Translations under genes and position numbers: made by a program
The notes under the pieces: generated by a model
The model's database searches: none
The model's input: the letters and a program-made list of their open reading frames with translations, nothing else
Told to the model about the DNA's origin: nothing
Part shown: positions 8,920 to 18,847 of the stretch, piece after piece
How the letters are laid out: every line of letters starts with the position of its first letter
Position numbering within the stretch: the stretch's first letter is position 1
Source: Moraxella caprae DSM 19149
Lineage (GTDB): Bacteria; Pseudomonadota; Gammaproteobacteria; Pseudomonadales; Moraxellaceae
Reading direction: 5' to 3'
Length of the DNA stretch: 64,000 bases
Assembly (NCBI RefSeq): GCF_000426885.1
Contig: NZ_AUGF01000006.1
Span: 1-64,000 of the forward strand

Positions 8920-11259
8920 ATGACTCATCAAGATGTTCCTGCACAGGACAAAACTCACGACACCGCTTTTTTATCCGAAGCGGATGCTCAGCGTTTACAA
9001 TTTGAACAAAACGCCCTACATTACCACGAACACCCCCGTCCTGGTAAAATCTCTGTCACTCCCACCAAACAAATCGCCAACCAACGAGACCTAGCTCTTG
9101 CCTACTCCCCTGGCGTGGCGGTGCCTTGTCTTGAAATCGAAAAAGACCCCAAACTTGCCGCCAAATACACCGCCCGCTCAAACCTAGTTGGCGTGATTAC
9201 CAACGGTACTGCTGTGCTCGGTCTTGGCAACATTGGTGCATTGGCGTCCAAGCCTGTCATGGAAGGTAAAGGCGTGCTATTTAAGAAGTTCGCTGGCATT
9301 GATGTGTTTGACATTGAGATTAATGAGACCGACCCCGACAAATTCATCGAGACAGTGGCAAGCCTAGAGCCAACCTTTGGCGGGATTAACCTTGAAGACA
9401 TCAAAGCGCCTGAGTGCTTCAAAATCGAGCGTGAACTGCGTGAACGCATGAACATTCCTGTGTTCCATGACGACCAGCATGGTACCGCCATCATCTCAGC
9501 CGCTGCCCTGCTAAACGCTCTACAACTTAACGGCAAAAACATCGGCGAGATTACGCTTGTCTGCTCAGGGGCAGGGGCGGCAGCGATTAGTTGCCTTGAT
9601 TTGATTGTGGCACTTGGAGCCAACAAAAACAACATCTATGTGCTTGACTCAAAAGGCGTTATCACGACAAGCCGTGAAAACCTAGACGAATCCAAAGCCC
9701 GCTTTGCTCGTGATACCGACAAGACCACCCTTGCCGAAGTCATGAACGGTGCCGACGTATTTTTAGGTCTGTCAGGGCCAGACGTGGTCAGCCAAGACAT
9801 GGTACGCTCAATGGCAAAAGACCCGATTATCTTTGCCCTTGCCAACCCAACCCCTGAGATTATGCCCGAGCTTGCTCATGCGGTGCGTGATGATGTCATC
9901 ATGGCAACAGGTCGCTCAGACTACCCCAACCAAGTCAATAACGCCCTATGTTTCCCTTATATTTTCCGTGGGGCATTGGACGTTGGGGCGACTGTCGTTA
10001 ATGAAGAGATGAAGCTTGCGTGCGTACACGCCATCGCAGCGATGGCTCACACCGAATCCACCCCGTCTGTAGACAGTCAAAAAGACGAAACTGGCAAAAG
10101 CTTTGGGCGTGAATACCTTATCCCCGGTCCTTTGGAGCCAAATCTAATCCTAGAGATTGCCCCTGCTGTTGCCAAGGCTGCGATGGACACAGGCGTGGCA
10201 ACCTTGCCGATTGCAGACTTTGATGCCTATCGCCAAAAATTGTCTGAGTTTGTCTATAACTCAGCCCTTGCCATGAAGCCCATTTTCAACAAAGCAAAAG
10301 CCAACCCAAAACGCATTGTCTATGCCGAAGGTGAAGACATCAACGTCTTGCGTGCGGTGCAGGTGGTGGTTGATGAGAAGATTGCCGAGCCGATTCTTAT
10401 CGGGCGTCATGACATCATCAATCAAGAAATCAAATCGTTGGGACTGCGTTTGGTGGACGGTCAGAACATCACCATCATCGATCCACATACCAATCCCAAA
10501 AATGACACCTACTATCAGCATTACTATGGCAAAGTGCAACGTCAAGGGGTAAGCTTGGAGCTTGCTCGCCGTGATGTTCGCCGTAAGACAACCCTGCATG
10601 GGGCGTTGATGGTGGAGCTTGGCGATGCCGATGGCATGGTGTGCGGTACGTTTGGATTTTATGATTTGCACCTAAATTACCTAAAACGCATTATCGGTAA
10701 GCGTGAGGGCGTCTCAAACTTCTATGCCATGAATGCCGTACTCATGCAAAACCGCAACATCTTTATTGCTGACACTTATATCAACGAAGACCCAACTGCC
10801 GAAGAGCTTGCCGAGCTTACCATCTTGGCAGCGGCAGCAGTACGCCGTTTTGGGGTAACGCCAAGAGTTGCTTTGTTGTCGCACTCAAGCTTTGGTACGT
10901 CCGACAAAGAGTCTGCCGTTAAGATGCGTGAAGTTCACAAAATCCTTACCCAAAAAGGCGTGGATTTTGAATTTGATGGCGAAATGCACGGCGATGCCGC
11001 CCTAGATAGCCGTCTGCGTGAGATGGCAGCACCGTTTAGCACCTTGACAGGCAATGCCAACTTGCTTATCACGCCAACGCTTGATAGTGCTAACATTGCT
11101 TTCAACTTGCTAAAATCTGCCACAGGCTCGGCTGCCCTAGGACCTATCTTGCTTGGTGCGGATAAGCCCGTGCATATCTTGACACCTTCTGCGACCGCTC
11201 GCCGCATTGTCAATATGACAGCTCTGACGGTGTCGGACGCTCAAGAAATGGCAAAATAA
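8920..11259 (+). CDS. maeB: NADP-dependent malic enzyme with C-terminal phosphotransacetylase-like domain
   Basis: Cytosolic enzyme that decarboxylates malate to pyruvate with reduction of NADP, linking the TCA cycle to gluconeogenic and fatty-acid metabolism. At 779 residues it has the MaeB two-part architecture. The malic enzyme N domain contains [17 protein letters not shown] near residue 53 and [10 protein letters not shown] near 185; the Rossmann domain follows (about 210-430); a PTA_PTB domain occupies about 450-775. The PTA-like domain of MaeB proteins is usually regulatory. It has its own terminator (11274-11302) and no operon partner. Confidence 0.96.
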   Translation: MTHQDVPAQDKTHDTAFLSEADAQRLQFEQNALHYHEHPRPGKISVTPTKQIANQRDLALAYSPGVAVPCLEIEKDPKLAAKYTARSNLVGVITNGTAVLGLGNIGALASKPVMEGKGVLFKKFAGIDVFDIEINETDPDKFIETVASLEPTFGGINLEDIKAPECFKIERELRERMNIPVFHDDQHGTAIISAAALLNALQLNGKNIGEITLVCSGAGAAAISCLDLIVALGANKNNIYVLDSKGVITTSRENLDESKARFARDTDKTTLAEVMNGADVFLGLSGPDVVSQDMVRSMAKDPIIFALANPTPEIMPELAHAVRDDVIMATGRSDYPNQVNNALCFPYIFRGALDVGATVVNEEMKLACVHAIAAMAHTESTPSVDSQKDETGKSFGREYLIPGPLEPNLILEIAPAVAKAAMDTGVATLPIADFDAYRQKLSEFVYNSALAMKPIFNKAKANPKRIVYAEGEDINVLRAVQVVVDEKIAEPILIGRHDIINQEIKSLGLRLVDGQNITIIDPHTNPKNDTYYQHYYGKVQRQGVSLELARRDVRRKTTLHGALMVELGDADGMVCGTFGFYDLHLNYLKRIIGKREGVSNFYAMNAVLMQNRNIFIADTYINEDPTAEELAELTILAAAAVRRFGVTPRVALLSHSSFGTSDKESAVKMREVHKILTQKGVDFEFDGEMHGDAALDSRLREMAAPFSTLTGNANLLITPTLDSANIAFNLLKSATGSAALGPILLGADKPVHILTPSATARRIVNMTALTVSDAQEMAK

Positions 11260-11273
11260 GCCTACCATACCCC

Positions 11274-11302
11274 AAAAAAGCACTCATCAGGGTGCTTTTT
11301 TT
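11274..11302 (+). terminator. Terminator after maeB
   Basis: AAAAAAGCAC and GTGCTTTTTTT form a stem around a short loop, ending in seven T, 15 bases past the maeB stop. Confidence 0.85.
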
Positions 11303-11352
11303 ATGCTTAAATTTACGCTACAATGAGCCAAATTTATCAAAAAAAATTTACC

Positions 11353-12495
11353 ATGCAAGTATATTTAGTTGGTGGGGCGGTGCGTGATACGCTCTTAGGT
11401 CGCCCTATCAAAGACAAAGATTTTATGGTGGTAGGGGCAACACCTGCCGACCTGCTCGCTCATGACTTTACCCAAGTGGGGGCGGATTTTCCTGTGTTTT
11501 TACACCCGCACACCCATAATGAGTACGCCCTTGCCCGCACCGAACGCAAAAACGGCAAAGGCTATCAAGGTTTTGCCGTACAGACGGACGGGGTTAGCCT
11601 ACAAGACGATCTAGCTCGCCGAGACTTGACGATAAACGCCCTTGCCATAGAAGTCATCGGGCTGTTTGACGACACGCCACGCACAGGGCAAGTGGTGGAC
11701 TTTTATGGCGGACAAAATGACCTACGCCACAAGCTCTTACGCCATGTATCCCCTGCATTTAGCGAAGACCCGCTTCGTGTGTTGCGAGTCGCTCGCTTTT
11801 ATGCTCGCTTTTATGAGCTGGGTTTTACGGTCGACCCTGACACCGCTCGCCTTATGCAAGCCATTGCCAGTCAGGGGGAGCTTTTGCACCTTAGCCGTGA
11901 GCGGATTTGGACGGAATGCGTGAAGGCTTTTGATGAGATGTGTGCGTTTGCGTTTTTTGAGTTGTTATTTGACTTAGATATTTTAAAACAAATTCTACCC
12001 GAGCTAAACACCATTTGGCAAGATAACACCATTCGCCAAATCACATTTGATAAATTAAAAACCGCCCACGATAAGCCATTGCATATCAAATTTGCCATAT
12101 TAACCTATGGATTTTTGGACAATAAAGCGGATTTATCAAAACTGTGCGAGCGGTTATTAACGCCCAAAGCCATTACGCAATTTGCCCAATTATTCATCAC
12201 GCATTTTGATGAATTAACCCATTATCAAGACATTTCTGCTGATAAATTATTAATGTTAATAGAAAATACCAAAGCCCAAAAAGACAAAACGATATTATTT
12301 GATTTGATTGATGCGGTAGAAATAGTGAATAATAAAACAATCAATCGTGAATTTTTTCATCACTCCATTAGCCTTTATCAATCGGTAACGATTAATGATA
12401 TTGATAAGTCATTAAAAGGCAAACAAATTGGCGATGAGCTGACACGGTTACGCTTATTAAAATTAAGCGAATTTTTAAAAAAGGCAATTTTATGA
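11353..12495 (+). CDS. cca: CCA tRNA nucleotidyltransferase
   Basis: Adds or repairs the 3' CCA end of tRNAs from CTP and ATP. The class II nucleotidyltransferase core is clear: GGAVRDTLLG at residues 6-15, the metal-binding DKDF just after, the RRDLTINALAI motif near 105, and EDPLRVLRVARFYARF near 145. The start at 11353 (MQVYLVGG) is the family start; an in-frame ATG ten codons upstream is open but adds a non-conserved leader. The C-terminal 170 residues are more AT-rich and lack a recognisable HD phosphohydrolase motif, unlike E. coli Cca. The stop overlaps the start of the following reductase gene (ATGA). Confidence 0.93.
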   Translation: MQVYLVGGAVRDTLLGRPIKDKDFMVVGATPADLLAHDFTQVGADFPVFLHPHTHNEYALARTERKNGKGYQGFAVQTDGVSLQDDLARRDLTINALAIEVIGLFDDTPRTGQVVDFYGGQNDLRHKLLRHVSPAFSEDPLRVLRVARFYARFYELGFTVDPDTARLMQAIASQGELLHLSRERIWTECVKAFDEMCAFAFFELLFDLDILKQILPELNTIWQDNTIRQITFDKLKTAHDKPLHIKFAILTYGFLDNKADLSKLCERLLTPKAITQFAQLFITHFDELTHYQDISADKLLMLIENTKAQKDKTILFDLIDAVEIVNNKTINREFFHHSISLYQSVTINDIDKSLKGKQIGDELTRLRLLKLSEFLKKAIL

Positions 12496-13262
12496 AAAAA
12501 GTCGCCCTAATCACAGGCGGAGCAAAACGCATTGGCAAGGCAATCGTCCAAGCCTTTCACAACAACAGCTTTAATGTCATTATCCATTATCATCATAGCC
12601 AAACAGATGCTCAAAATTTGGCAGATGAATTAAATGCCATTTGTGATAATAGTGCCAAAATCATCAAGGCGGATTTGAGTGTTGTTAATGATAAAAATAC
12701 ATTGGCAGATTTTAAAAATCACGCCATAGCTTTATTTGGGCGGATTGATGTTTTGGTGCATAATGCGTCAAGTTTTTATCCAAGTGATGTCAATGATGAG
12801 TTTGATAAATGGCAAACGGACTGGGACGATTTGTTTTTGACCAATGCCAAAGCTCCACTATTTTTAAGTCATGTTTTTAAAGATGAGCTTATCACAAATC
12901 ATGGAGCAATCATTAGCCTGCTTGACATTCATGCACGAGATAAACCCTTTATCGGCTATCCCATTTATAACATGGCAAAATCGGCACATCTGGGCATGGT
13001 GCAGTCCTTGGCGTTGGAGTTTGCTCCAAGCGTACGGGTCAATGGCGTCTCCCCTGGTGTGAACATTTTTCCAGAAGACAATAAAAATAATGAATTAAAC
13101 GACACCATCAAAGACAAGCTAACAAAATCGGTTCCTTTGCAAAAAATCGGTACGCCCAATGACATCGCCCAAGCGGTGCTATTTTTGGCAACTGCTCCTT
13201 ATATCACAGGGCAGATTTTGGCGGTGGACGGTGGACGAAGTTTGACATTAAAGGGTGGCTAA
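12492..13262 (+). CDS. SDR-family pteridine reductase-like protein (FolM/PTR1-like)
   Basis: NADPH-dependent short-chain reductase, 256 residues, probably reducing dihydropteridines such as dihydromonapterin or dihydrobiopterin. The cofactor motif is TGGAKRIGKAI near residue 8. In the active site the usual serine is replaced by aspartate (SLLDIHARD) ahead of YNMAK, as in trypanosomatid PTR1 and bacterial pteridine reductases. NASSFYP and the C-terminal TGQILAVDGGRSL also fit. It overlaps cca by 4 bases, so the two are cotranslated. Substrate specificity is inferred from motif similarity only. Confidence 0.85.
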   Translation: MKKVALITGGAKRIGKAIVQAFHNNSFNVIIHYHHSQTDAQNLADELNAICDNSAKIIKADLSVVNDKNTLADFKNHAIALFGRIDVLVHNASSFYPSDVNDEFDKWQTDWDDLFLTNAKAPLFLSHVFKDELITNHGAIISLLDIHARDKPFIGYPIYNMAKSAHLGMVQSLALEFAPSVRVNGVSPGVNIFPEDNKNNELNDTIKDKLTKSVPLQKIGTPNDIAQAVLFLATAPYITGQILAVDGGRSLTLKGG

Positions 13263-13284
13263 AAAAGACAGGACATAAAACAGC

Positions 13285-13310
13285 AAAAACCCACCATCAG
13301 GCGGGTTTTT
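13285..13310. terminator. Bidirectional terminator between the SDR gene and the porin gene
   Basis: AAAAACCC-ACC pairs with GGC-GGGTTTTT, with one mismatch, and has A and T tracts on both sides. The genes on either side converge here. Confidence 0.8.
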
Positions 13311-13328
13311 GTAAGGGTGTGATACAAA

Positions 13329-14330
13329 TTAGAATTTGTATTCTAGACCTGCACCGACACCATAAGCATTTGCTTTGTTGCCAGTAGCATTATTTCTTAG
13401 GTTAACACCTTCAGAACGTTGGTAAGCACCATATAGATGACCAGTGGTTGCTTGGTTAAAGGCATACTTGCCACCAACTACAGTACGGAAAATTTCAGCA
13501 TCTTTGTTGCCACGTGCATTATCAACATAGTCTAACTGACCATAAGTAGACCAAGGAGTTTGTACTAGTTTATGCTCAGCAGATAGAGTGAATGCATTTT
13601 CTTTCTCGGTACCAGCACCCAAAGCGGTACGATGTAACGCACTCCATTGAGTATTTTGATATAGGGCAGCTACAGTAGTAGCAGGGCTTAGGTCGTAAGC
13701 ACCACTAACACGAATCGCTTTAGTCTTACCTGATTGGACATAAGTAGCACCTGCACGGTATGGGGCACTCTCGGGTTCAAACTGAGCACCAACACCCCAT
13801 GCATCACGAGCCAAAGTATCTGTATTGTTGTTCTCATCAAGAACATACATGCCTAGGAAGTTAAGACCGTTATATTTTGGAGAGACATACGCAAGGGTAT
13901 TGTTAGCACGTGGACTATCAATAGTGGCTAGCACATTATCACCACCGATGACACCGCCTTCTGTTACATTAGCATAGTCAACCATGCCATCAATCGCACT
14001 CAAGCGACCAGCAAGCAAAGTACCATATTGCTTGTTAGATAGACCTAGGAACGTATCACGAGAGTAGAATTGATCTTCATTGGCATCAACATCAATACCA
14101 TATTCTAATTGATACACAAGGTCAGTATTGGCAGTTAGAGCTTCTGAACCTTTAAAACCGATACGAGAGGTGTTAGAGTTTAGTTGGCTACGAGAGTCTC
14201 TGCTTGCACTGTTACTATTGCCGTCTTGTACGTCAAGAGTTAAAAACGCTTTACCGTAAACTTGTGGGGCAGCTTGAGCAGCTGTGATAGACAGAGCAGC
14301 AACGGCTGACGCTAAAAGTAGTTTTTTCAT
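13329..14330 (-). CDS. Outer-membrane porin (Gram-negative, Neisseria/Moraxella type)
   Basis: Predicted trimeric beta-barrel porin for small solutes, 333 residues. A clear Sec signal peptide (MKKLLLASAVAALS, cleavage after AAQA near residue 20) leads into QVYGKAFLTLDV, the typical first strand. Alternating strands and SRIGFKG near residue 57 fit the Porin_4 family. The protein ends in phenylalanine (LEYKF), the usual signal for barrel assembly. The start at 14330 has GGAGA seven bases upstream; the open frame continues 22 codons further but without a ribosome site. Comparable in size to the M35 porin of Moraxella catarrhalis; orthology is not tested. Confidence 0.88.
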   Translation of the reverse strand: MKKLLLASAVAALSITAAQAAPQVYGKAFLTLDVQDGNSNSASRDSRSQLNSNTSRIGFKGSEALTANTDLVYQLEYGIDVDANEDQFYSRDTFLGLSNKQYGTLLAGRLSAIDGMVDYANVTEGGVIGGDNVLATIDSPRANNTLAYVSPKYNGLNFLGMYVLDENNNTDTLARDAWGVGAQFEPESAPYRAGATYVQSGKTKAIRVSGAYDLSPATTVAALYQNTQWSALHRTALGAGTEKENAFTLSAEHKLVQTPWSTYGQLDYVDNARGNKDAEIFRTVVGGKYAFNQATTGHLYGAYQRSEGVNLRNNATGNKANAYGVGAGLEYKF

Positions 14331-14924
14331 GGGTTTCTCCACTGACATTTTTAGTGATGGGGCTGCTGTACGCTTGCACCCAGTGTGATAAACCATAAAT
14401 CGCTTAACAGCTTATCACGGCTTTTTTAAGTTATTGCCAATATGGGTATTTCATCATAGTTTCGTGACATATTTGTGATAACTTTTACATTTTTTGATAA
14501 TCATGTATCAAATTTTGCATAAGCTTAACACAATAGACAAAAACAGTCATTAATTCCATACCGTGTGTATAGAATAGCAATTTTGTCATATTTTGCAACA
14601 CCTTTTATCACAAAAATTCACACTTTTTTGCATAAATTTTAAAAATATTATATTTATCAATAATTTATAATATTACTGATTTCCAAAAATTTTGTAAGCA
14701 TTGAGAATATTTTTTAATTGGATGGTGTTTTTTGACATGACATGAAGTTATATAGCGTTAATTTTAGATCAATGTATTAATGTTTTATATGTGTTATATT
14801 GCGCTATTGTGTGAAAAATAATCAATTTGGGGCTGTACGTGACAACCAAAACGGGTTCACAGATGGTTAAATCATGCTAAAATATATCCATAATTTTAAT
14901 GTTTAATCAATATTGGAAATATTT
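14331..14924. other. AT-rich intergenic region between the porin gene and miaE
   Basis: No gene is visible in this 594-base divergent region. It carries four copies of GTGATAA or its complement (14385-14391, 14412-14418, 14475-14481, 14605-14611). The first two form an inverted pair close to the porin start. AT-rich tracts suitable for promoters fill the rest, but no single promoter stands out. Confidence 0.6.
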
Positions 14925-15593
14925 ATGACTGACATACTGCCCGAAGATGACTTGCACGTCATCGCTAGCCGTGCCAAAGCCAAAACCGACATCAGCCATA
15001 TTCATGCATTTTTGGGGGCAAAAACTAGCGATAAATGGCTCGCTGTCGCCAAAGATAATCTCCCCTTACTCATGCAAGACCACGCCAACTGCGAGAAAAA
15101 AGCAGCAGGGACGGCGATGAATTTGATTTTTCGTTATGAGTTTCACAGGGATTTGCAAGAAAAACTTGCCCAGCTGGTACGTGAAGAAATGCTCCACTAT
15201 GAGCAGGTGTTAGAACTCATGAAAGAGCGTGGCATCGCATGGTCGCACCTGCCTGCGGGGCGATATGCCAAGGGGCTATTAAAGCACAAACGCACGTGGG
15301 AGCCTGCCGGCATGATAGACGTGCTGATTATCGGGGCGTTTATCGAAGCTCGTTCGTGTGAGCGATTTTCGGCATTGGCGGATGTGATTGATGATGAAAA
15401 GTTATCAAAGTATTATAAATACTTACTCAAATCCGAAAGCCGTCATTATGAAGATTATCTTGCCCTTGCCCAGTCGGTATCTGATGAGCCAATAGATGAG
15501 CGAGTGGCGTTTTTTCGGGCGGTGGAAGCGGAGCTGATAGATAGCCCTGATGGGGAGCTACGCTTTCATAGTGGCGTGCCTGACTTTGTTTAA
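14925..15593 (+). CDS. miaE: tRNA-(ms2io6A) hydroxylase
   Basis: Non-haem di-iron monooxygenase that hydroxylates the isopentenyl group of ms2i6A at position 37 of tRNAs reading UNN codons. It is 222 residues from the ATG at 14925, with GGAAAT five bases upstream; a TTG four codons earlier is a weaker alternative. The ferritin-like four-helix bundle carries the iron ligand motifs REEMLHYEQV (near residue 88), EARSCERF (near 144) and ESRHYEDYL (near 178). Single-gene unit; neighbours are unrelated. Confidence 0.92.
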   Translation: MTDILPEDDLHVIASRAKAKTDISHIHAFLGAKTSDKWLAVAKDNLPLLMQDHANCEKKAAGTAMNLIFRYEFHRDLQEKLAQLVREEMLHYEQVLELMKERGIAWSHLPAGRYAKGLLKHKRTWEPAGMIDVLIIGAFIEARSCERFSALADVIDDEKLSKYYKYLLKSESRHYEDYLALAQSVSDEPIDERVAFFRAVEAELIDSPDGELRFHSGVPDFV

Positions 15594-15753
15594 AATTTAT
15601 CCAAGCAAGCCATCATCGTATTTATCAATCATCGGATTTTAAATTTTAGCGTGCGTAGTGCTTGCAATTTGGGCGGGCAGACGCATATTATGGCTTTACT
15701 CTTTGGCTTTTTGCCTTGGTTTTAACTTTAAGTGACTGATGACTTACAGTTAA

Positions 15754-16746
<993 letters not shown>

Positions 16747-16780
16747 TTTCACCCAAAGCAAACCACGGATTTAGACACAC

Positions 16781-16815
16781 AGCCCATTTAGTATTGTTTT
16801 TTAAATGGGCTTTTT
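16781..16815 (+). terminator. Terminator after trxB
   Basis: GCCCATTTA and TAAATGGGC form a 9-bp stem followed by TTTTT. Confidence 0.85.
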
Positions 16816-16850
16816 ATAGGCCTTTCAATGGCAACTTTAACTCCAACAAC

Positions 16851-16884
16851 AAAAAGACAAATTGCCTAGGCAATTTGTCTTTTT
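16851..16884. terminator. Perfect 34-bp palindrome, bidirectional terminator between trxB and gor
   Basis: AAAAAGACAAATTGCC, a central TA and GGCAATTTGTCTTTTT are exactly self-complementary, with T5 at either end. It lies 18 bases from the gor stop codon. Confidence 0.88.
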
Positions 16885-16901
16885 AATGATAAAACAAATA
16901 C

Positions 16902-18263
16902 TTATCTCATCGTAACAAACTCTTCAGACCCTGTGGGATGAATGGCAACAGTGCTATCAAAATCACGTTTGGTCGCCCCCATTTTGATGGCGACAGCAAA
17001 GCCTTGAATCATCTCGTCCACGCCAAAGCCCACGCCGTGCAAGCCGACCACTTTTTCATCATCGCCCACGCACACAAGTTTCATGCGACACGGCTCACGA
17101 TGAGCGGTAATGGCAGAGTACATGGACGTGAAGCTGGATTTATAGACCTTGACCTTGTCCGCCCCAAATTCATCAATGGCGTCTTTTTCGCTCATGCCGA
17201 CTGTGCCAATGGGTGGGTGGCTAAACACGACCGTGGCGACATTGCTATAATCTAGGTGTTCATCGGGCTTATTGTTAAACAGGCGTTCAGACAGTCTGCG
17301 ACCGCTCGCCACCGCCACAGGGGTCAGCTCAATGCCGTTTTCAATAATATCACCCACCGCATAAATGCCGTCCACCGTGGTGTTTTGGAATTTATCCACG
17401 ATGATTTGACCCTTTTCGTTGGTTGCCACGCCTGTTTTGTGCAAGTCAATGACATCAGTCGCTGGCACACGCCCTGTCGCCCAAATCAGGCAGTCCACAT
17501 TTAGGGTTTCGCCATTGTCAAAATACACGGTCAAGCCGTCATTTTTTTCAATTTTAACAGGATTTACGCCCGCATGGAACGTAACGCCGTCTTTGACCAT
17601 GACATTTTGCAAAACTTCTACAATATCTTTATCAAAACTCTTTAAAATACCGCTACGCACGCACAAATGCGTATCCACACCCAAGGCATTCATCACGCCT
17701 GCAATCTCAACGCCAATGTAGCCACCACCAACAATCGCCACCGATTTTGGCAATTCGGTCAAATCAAAAAAGCCGTCCGAGTCAATGCCATATTCTGCCC
17801 CCTGTATGTTGGGACGGTGTGGGCGACCACCTGTGGCAATCAAAATATGGTCAGCGGTAATGGTCTCGGTCTCGCCATTTTCATAGCTGACTTCTACCGA
17901 ATTTTTATCCAAAAATTTGGCAAAGCCGTTGATGAGCGTTACGCCATTTTTTTCAAAGGTGTTTTTATAAAATTGATGAATGTGGTTGATGTAGGCGGTG
18001 CGGTTTTCAACGAGTTTGGCAAAATCAAAGTTTTTGACGTCCAAATCAAAGCCATAATCAGGGGCATAGTTGTGAATGGCGGTTGCCATGTTCGCCCCGT
18101 ACCACAACACTTTTTTTGGCACACAGCCCACGTTAACGCACGTTCCACCAACGTGTTTTGCTTCAATCACGGCAACTTTTTTGCCGTACATACTGGCACG
18201 GTTGGCAGAAGCGATACCGCCACTACCGCCACCGATGGTAATATAATCAAAATGTCTGGTCAT
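16902..18263 (-). CDS. gor: Glutathione-disulfide reductase
   Basis: FAD enzyme that reduces glutathione disulfide with NADPH; 453 residues, typical length. The N-terminal FAD motif is [13 protein letters not shown] near residue 10. The redox pair is in [13 protein letters not shown] (cysteines near 42 and 47). The NADPH site is [11 protein letters not shown] near 173, and the C-terminal [12 protein letters not shown] carries the catalytic histidine. The start at 18263 follows TTGGAGAAAACCC. An upstream extension of the frame to 18500 is open but overlaps a decayed toxin gene and has no ribosome site. Works beside the glutathione peroxidase at 33119. Confidence 0.95.
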   Translation of the reverse strand: MTRHFDYITIGGGSGGIASANRASMYGKKVAVIEAKHVGGTCVNVGCVPKKVLWYGANMATAIHNYAPDYGFDLDVKNFDFAKLVENRTAYINHIHQFYKNTFEKNGVTLINGFAKFLDKNSVEVSYENGETETITADHILIATGGRPHRPNIQGAEYGIDSDGFFDLTELPKSVAIVGGGYIGVEIAGVMNALGVDTHLCVRSGILKSFDKDIVEVLQNVMVKDGVTFHAGVNPVKIEKNDGLTVYFDNGETLNVDCLIWATGRVPATDVIDLHKTGVATNEKGQIIVDKFQNTTVDGIYAVGDIIENGIELTPVAVASGRRLSERLFNNKPDEHLDYSNVATVVFSHPPIGTVGMSEKDAIDEFGADKVKVYKSSFTSMYSAITAHREPCRMKLVCVGDDEKVVGLHGVGFGVDEMIQGFAVAIKMGATKRDFDSTVAIHPTGSEEFVTMR

Positions 18264-18367
18264 GGGTTTTCTCCAAAAAAAGGTTGGGTTATTATAACGT
18301 AAAATAACAGCGATGACGATGTATTTGAAAAATCGTTGGTATCGATTTTTTAAATAAGTCAATCCAT

Positions 18368-18565
18368 TAAACTGATAAAATCCTGCTTCCAATACCGATA
18401 GCGGTATGCGTGGCAATGCGGTTGTCAAGCGATACAAAAACAGCGTGGTTGTATTTGACAAGCGTCCGTTAATTGCTTTGAGCCTTGAATATGTTGCCAA
18501 TTGATAAGTTCATCTTGCAATAAGCTGATGTTGTCGGGAATGAAGACATGACTATGGCTGGGCAT
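18368..18565 (-). pseudogene. Remnant of a PIN-domain (VapC-like) toxin
   Basis: Two frames together resemble the C-terminal half of a PIN-domain ribonuclease toxin. From 18565 the frame reads HVFIPDNISL and then QGSKQLTDA, the conserved ...LTDA.. helix. A small deletion near 18440 then shifts the frame to [16 protein letters not shown], which matches the last catalytic segment (...FVS-LD..). The N-terminal half, with the first aspartate, is missing. It lies directly downstream of a small intact antitoxin-like gene. Inferred from motifs without a search. Confidence 0.62.
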
Positions 18566-18570
18566 TGGCT

Positions 18571-18614
18571 GATGACGGTAAAGAGCGAATACCCGTTAGC
18601 TCTTTACCGTCATC
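18571..18614. repeat. Long hairpin with 16-bp perfect arms inside the toxin-antitoxin remnant
   Basis: GATGACGGTAAAGAGC (18571-18586) and its exact complement (18599-18614) flank 12 bases. The pairing can be extended outward through ATTGG/CCAAT with one bulge. It sits at the junction of the antitoxin stop and the truncated toxin and may be an inserted palindromic repeat. Confidence 0.85.
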
Positions 18615-18774
18615 ACCAATCTCTTCTTGGGTTGCTAAAAAGGATTGGGGGTTGTTGCTCAGCAACCAACTTTTCTGCCATTGACACAAGATAATCACTT
18701 GCCGACATATTTTGTTGTTTGGCAATTTGTACAATCTGCGTTTCTACTTGTGGGGGTAGGTCTAGGGCTATCAT
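18613..18774 (-). CDS. Small antitoxin-like protein (ribbon-helix-helix type), 53 residues
   Basis: A short gene with an excellent ribosome site (AAGGAG, seven bases before the ATG at 18774). It starts MIALDLPPQVETQIVQIA and continues with NMSASDYLVSMAEKLV, a pattern of beta strand and two helices like Arc/MetJ-type antitoxins. It stops at 18613, probably early, because another frame continues with a plausible acidic sequence (LATQEEIGDDG). The toxin downstream is broken, so the pair is unlikely to act as a toxin-antitoxin system now. The family assignment is an inference. Confidence 0.6.
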   Translation of the reverse strand: MIALDLPPQVETQIVQIAKQQNMSASDYLVSMAEKLVAEQQPPILFSNPRRDW

Positions 18775-18847
18775 GAATGACTCCTTTTAAAAGATAAGTC
18801 ATTGTAGCACAATCGAAAAACACAAAAAACCCCAATCTCAGCCACGC

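Noticed and set aside
9102-9635. Open frame of 177 codons opposite maeB
   Set aside because: Shadow of maeB with no domain pattern or ribosome site.
8920-11259. Two separate genes, malic enzyme and phosphotransacetylase
   Set aside because: The frame is continuous with no internal ribosome site, and fusion of these domains is normal for MaeB.
17667-18302. Open frame of 211 codons opposite gor
   Set aside because: It lies fully antisense to a well-conserved glutathione reductase, lacks a ribosome site and has low-complexity composition; a shadow of the codon bias of gor.
18552-18734. Sixty-codon frame in the gor-tgpA gap
   Set aside because: The antitoxin-like frame at 18613-18774 on the same strand has a far better ribosome site and domain pattern; this frame may hold the original C-terminal end of the antitoxin but is not a separate gene.
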